Below are positions 62,017-64,000 of a stretch of DNA of 64,000 bases, piece after piece (the stretch's first letter is position 1; each line of letters begins with the position of its first letter). The notes under the pieces were generated by a model. It was not told the origin of the DNA, did not search any database, and was given only the letters and a program-made list of their open reading frames with translations. This stretch comes from Micropterix aruncella (taxonomy: Eukaryota; Arthropoda; Insecta; Lepidoptera; Micropterigidae): assembly GCA_944548615.1 (NCBI GenBank), contig OX155972.1, positions 2,159,625-2,223,624 of the forward strand, given 5' to 3'. The position numbers were made by a program, and so were the translations under genes.

Positions 62017-64000
62017 ATGTTTTCAAGTGACGCGGAATCCAGTGAAGAAAGTGATTATGAATACAGGAAGAAAAAGTACATACTATTGTACCTTAAGCAC
62101 AGGAAAAAACGCGTCGTACGGAGATTTTGGTTATGCCAGCACATTCGAGAAAGAGCATTGAAAGGGGAATACAGGCTATTTGATGATTTAGACGATGAAA
62201 AATTTAAGAACTATTACAGGGTTAGCAGAGAACAATTTCAAGAACTTTTGTCATTTGTGGAGGCCGATATTTTAAAGCAAAATACTAACTACAGGAAAGC
62301 TATTTCACCACAAGAGAAGCTAGCTGTGTGCCTAAGGTAAGAAATAAAACATTATTGATAATTATTTCAAACTTTACTCAGAATCAAAACAAAGCTGGGA
62401 AAAATAAGGACATAAAAATAATTATTCTTAGTTATCATAATCATGTAACGGCGATGGCTCAAATGTTCCCGGCCTACTGTATTCGTGGTAGATTGTATTG
62501 GCAGAACTTGATGATCCTGCCGCTGCCGGAATGGTGTTGTTCACAGTTTCTGCCGATGCCGACGTACTGTATTCGTAATTGGCAGTATGTGAGGATCCTG
62601 CTGCTGCCGGCAAGGTATTGTTTAGAGCCTGGATAACTATAATTTTGTAGTTCTTCCTCGGCGTCACTGACAATAACAAATATTTTTTTCTTTATACGAT
62701 TTTGCATCCACGTCGGCATTGTTTTAATGGTGATCGCCATACTCTTCAAAAACAAATCAATAGCATCTTTTTTTTCTTGTGCATTTGTCATTGCGCGTCT
62801 TAAATCTCTATGTTCTTGCCTTTTTTCGTGATTTTGCTCCATTTTTTTCAATAATTGTATGAAATCACCTTCTGCGTTCCGTTTTCTTGTCTCAGTTCTA
62901 CCTTCTTGAGATATACCAGCCTCACTCACTCGGCGGGCAGTATTATTTATTGCATCGTTACTTGAAAATACAGATATTTCGGAATTATTAGCATCTTCAT
63001 CATCTCGCACCTCAGAGGTTTCAGGGGTTTCAGGGGTTTCCGATGATTGTGTGTTTGCAGAGTTTAAATTGGTAGACCTACTACGATTTTTCATGTATGG
63101 GAGTAAAAATTCCAACAGCTCCGCATACTTCCAAGTATTGGTGTTTGTAGCTGCTTGCCCAGTTCTGGTGGTTTTCATTCTCTTTAAACTATCTCTGTGG
63201 TTATCCCTTAACTTTTTCCATTCGGATTTCGCTGCTTTGACTGAAAAAGAATAGTAGATTGTTATATAATAAAATACTCCGCTCTACTGTACTCTACTCC
63301 ACTCAATTAATTTTTCCCCTAGAGCAAAATATTATATTTATTAGTATGTACATATTATATGTGTAACTAATTTTGTATATCTTTTGTTTTAGATTTTTAG
63401 CCACAGGCGACTCATTCAAAACAATAGGCTACAATTATCGCATGAGTACAGCCACTGTTTCAAGAATAGTACATAATACATGTATTGCCATTTGGAAAAA
63501 AATACAGCCTATTCATATGAAAGAACCCAAAAAGCAAGATTGGGAATATATAGCAGAAGCTTTTGAAAATATATGGTACTTTAAAAATTGCCTCGGGGCC
63601 GTTGATGGCAAACACGTGGCGATTAAATGCCCTCCACATTCAGGAAGTAAATTTTACAAATATAAAAATTTTTATTCCGTCGTGTTACTGGCAGTTGTCG
63701 ATGCTCACAAACGTTTTATAATCATTGATGTTGGGTCGTTGGGGCGTTTCAGTGACGGTGGTATTTTGAATGATAGTGTTTTTGGAAAAAAATTAATTAA
63801 CAACCAATTAGATTTACCGGACGACCGTCCTTTAGATGAACATTCAGTCAGAGTGCCTTATGTGTTTATAGGTGACAAGGCGTTTGCTTTACGCGATAAT
63901 TTATTTAGGCCGTATCCAAATACAATTAATGATAGACCGAAAAGAATCTTTAATTATCGACTCAGCAGAGCTCGAAATGTTGTAGAAAATGCGTTCGGCA
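62017..64000 (+). CDS. PIF/Harbinger transposase (DDE), partial at right edge
   Basis: Exon 1 is 62017-62336 (MFSSDAESSEESDYEYRKKK, then FKNYYRVSREQFQELLSFV) and exon 2 is 63393 onward. The GT-AG intron of 1056 bp splits an Arg codon. The second exon reads TGDSFKTIGYNYRMSTATVS (helix-turn-helix-like), then the catalytic blocks GAVDGKHVAIKCP, YVFIGDKAF and ARNVVENAFG. All three DDE acidic residues are present and the frame is open to the edge. The enzyme cuts at terminal repeats and inserts at TWA. The left in-frame ATG at 61933 is less likely. The C-terminus is off the window. The element may still be active. Confidence 0.9.
62428..63240 (-). CDS. MADF-like accessory protein of the Harbinger element, 3' exon
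   Basis: Antisense, inside the transposase intron. The exon starts after TTCTTTTTCAG at 63240 and reads KAAKSEWKKLRDNHRDSLKR then WKYAELLEFLLPYMKNR, the second half of a MADF (Myb/SANT-like) DNA-binding domain. A polar linker and a Lys/Arg-rich helix follow (LLKKMEQNHEKRQEHRDLRR). PIF/Harbinger elements encode such a protein for nuclear import or DNA binding of the transposase. The first exon must lie to the right. Near 62630 the frame changes: the natural-looking tail (two NNT(L/I)PAAAGSS units, to 62428) is in another frame from the body, so this copy may have an indel. Confidence 0.75.

Larger units (their letters stand above)
61751..64000 (+). mobile_element. PIF/Harbinger transposon (right end outside window)
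   Basis: It begins AGCCCGGTTTCCACCGG after TTA at 61748-61750. TTTCCACC recurs in the subterminal region (61832, 61861). It carries a spliced transposase (plus) and an antisense MADF-like gene, the two-gene set of PIF/Harbinger elements. The right terminus and second TTA lie beyond 64000. Confidence 0.85.

Overview
The window looks like gene-poor, repeat-rich nuclear DNA of an insect, most probably a moth or butterfly. The sequence is AT-rich. It holds two spliced seven-transmembrane odorant receptor genes of lepidopteran type, Helitrons with the TC...CTAG ends and low-complexity body common in Lepidoptera, and many families of DNA transposons and non-LTR retrotransposons. The order is an inference from these families. 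I saw no bacterial, organellar or viral genome signature.

Host genes. Both odorant receptor genes lie on the minus strand. OR-1 starts at 17569 and runs left past the window edge; five exons are visible (17515-17569, 15072-15605, 10547-10832, 3344-3458, 2649-2753). OR-2 starts at 50867; four exons are visible (49996-50867, 45345-45459, 36982-37086, 30683-30838) and I could not place its last short exon. The two are paralogues with matching exon boundaries, except that OR-2 carries the first three OR-1 exons as one uninterrupted exon. A third, broken receptor fragment lies inverted at 17866-18025. A single-exon seven-finger C2H2 zinc-finger gene (34791-35669, minus) sits inside an OR-2 intron.

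Layout. 1-2.6 kb: a hAT-type non-autonomous element and AT-rich DNA. 2.6-17.6 kb: OR-1, whose introns hold RTE and jockey-like LINE fragments, a mariner remnant, three insertions of an unnamed 660-700 bp LINE-mobilised family (here Rep-690), and a 90-bp-arm palindrome. 17.6-30.6 kb: nested transposons (inverted hAT-like arms, a piggyBac-like element with a 123-bp tandem array, a PIF-type MITE, a hAT element with its own TSD that contains a second MITE and a solo LTR), inverted repeats and a TA-flanked element. 30.6-38.8 kb: OR-2 exons, the zinc-finger gene, more MITEs and a solo LTR. 38.9-44.8 kb: two Helitron units joined head to tail and inserted at one A/T site; one unit has a 433-bp palindromic TTAA element that the other lacks. 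45-51 kb: OR-2 exons, a solo LTR, LINE and Rep-690 copies. 51.7-52.4 kb: a short complete Helitron. 52.6-55.8 kb: a decayed but TIR-bounded element carrying a protein of the poorly characterised arthropod family that I believe is labelled DUF7869. 56.4-61.7 kb: LINE tails and a solo LTR. 61.75 kb to the right edge: a PIF/Harbinger transposon with a spliced transposase and an antisense MADF-like accessory gene.

The most unusual items are the DUF7869-type gene inside what appears to be a DNA transposon, the head-to-tail Helitron pair with a paralogous empty site, and the 441-bp near-perfect palindrome at TTAA, also with a paralogous empty site.
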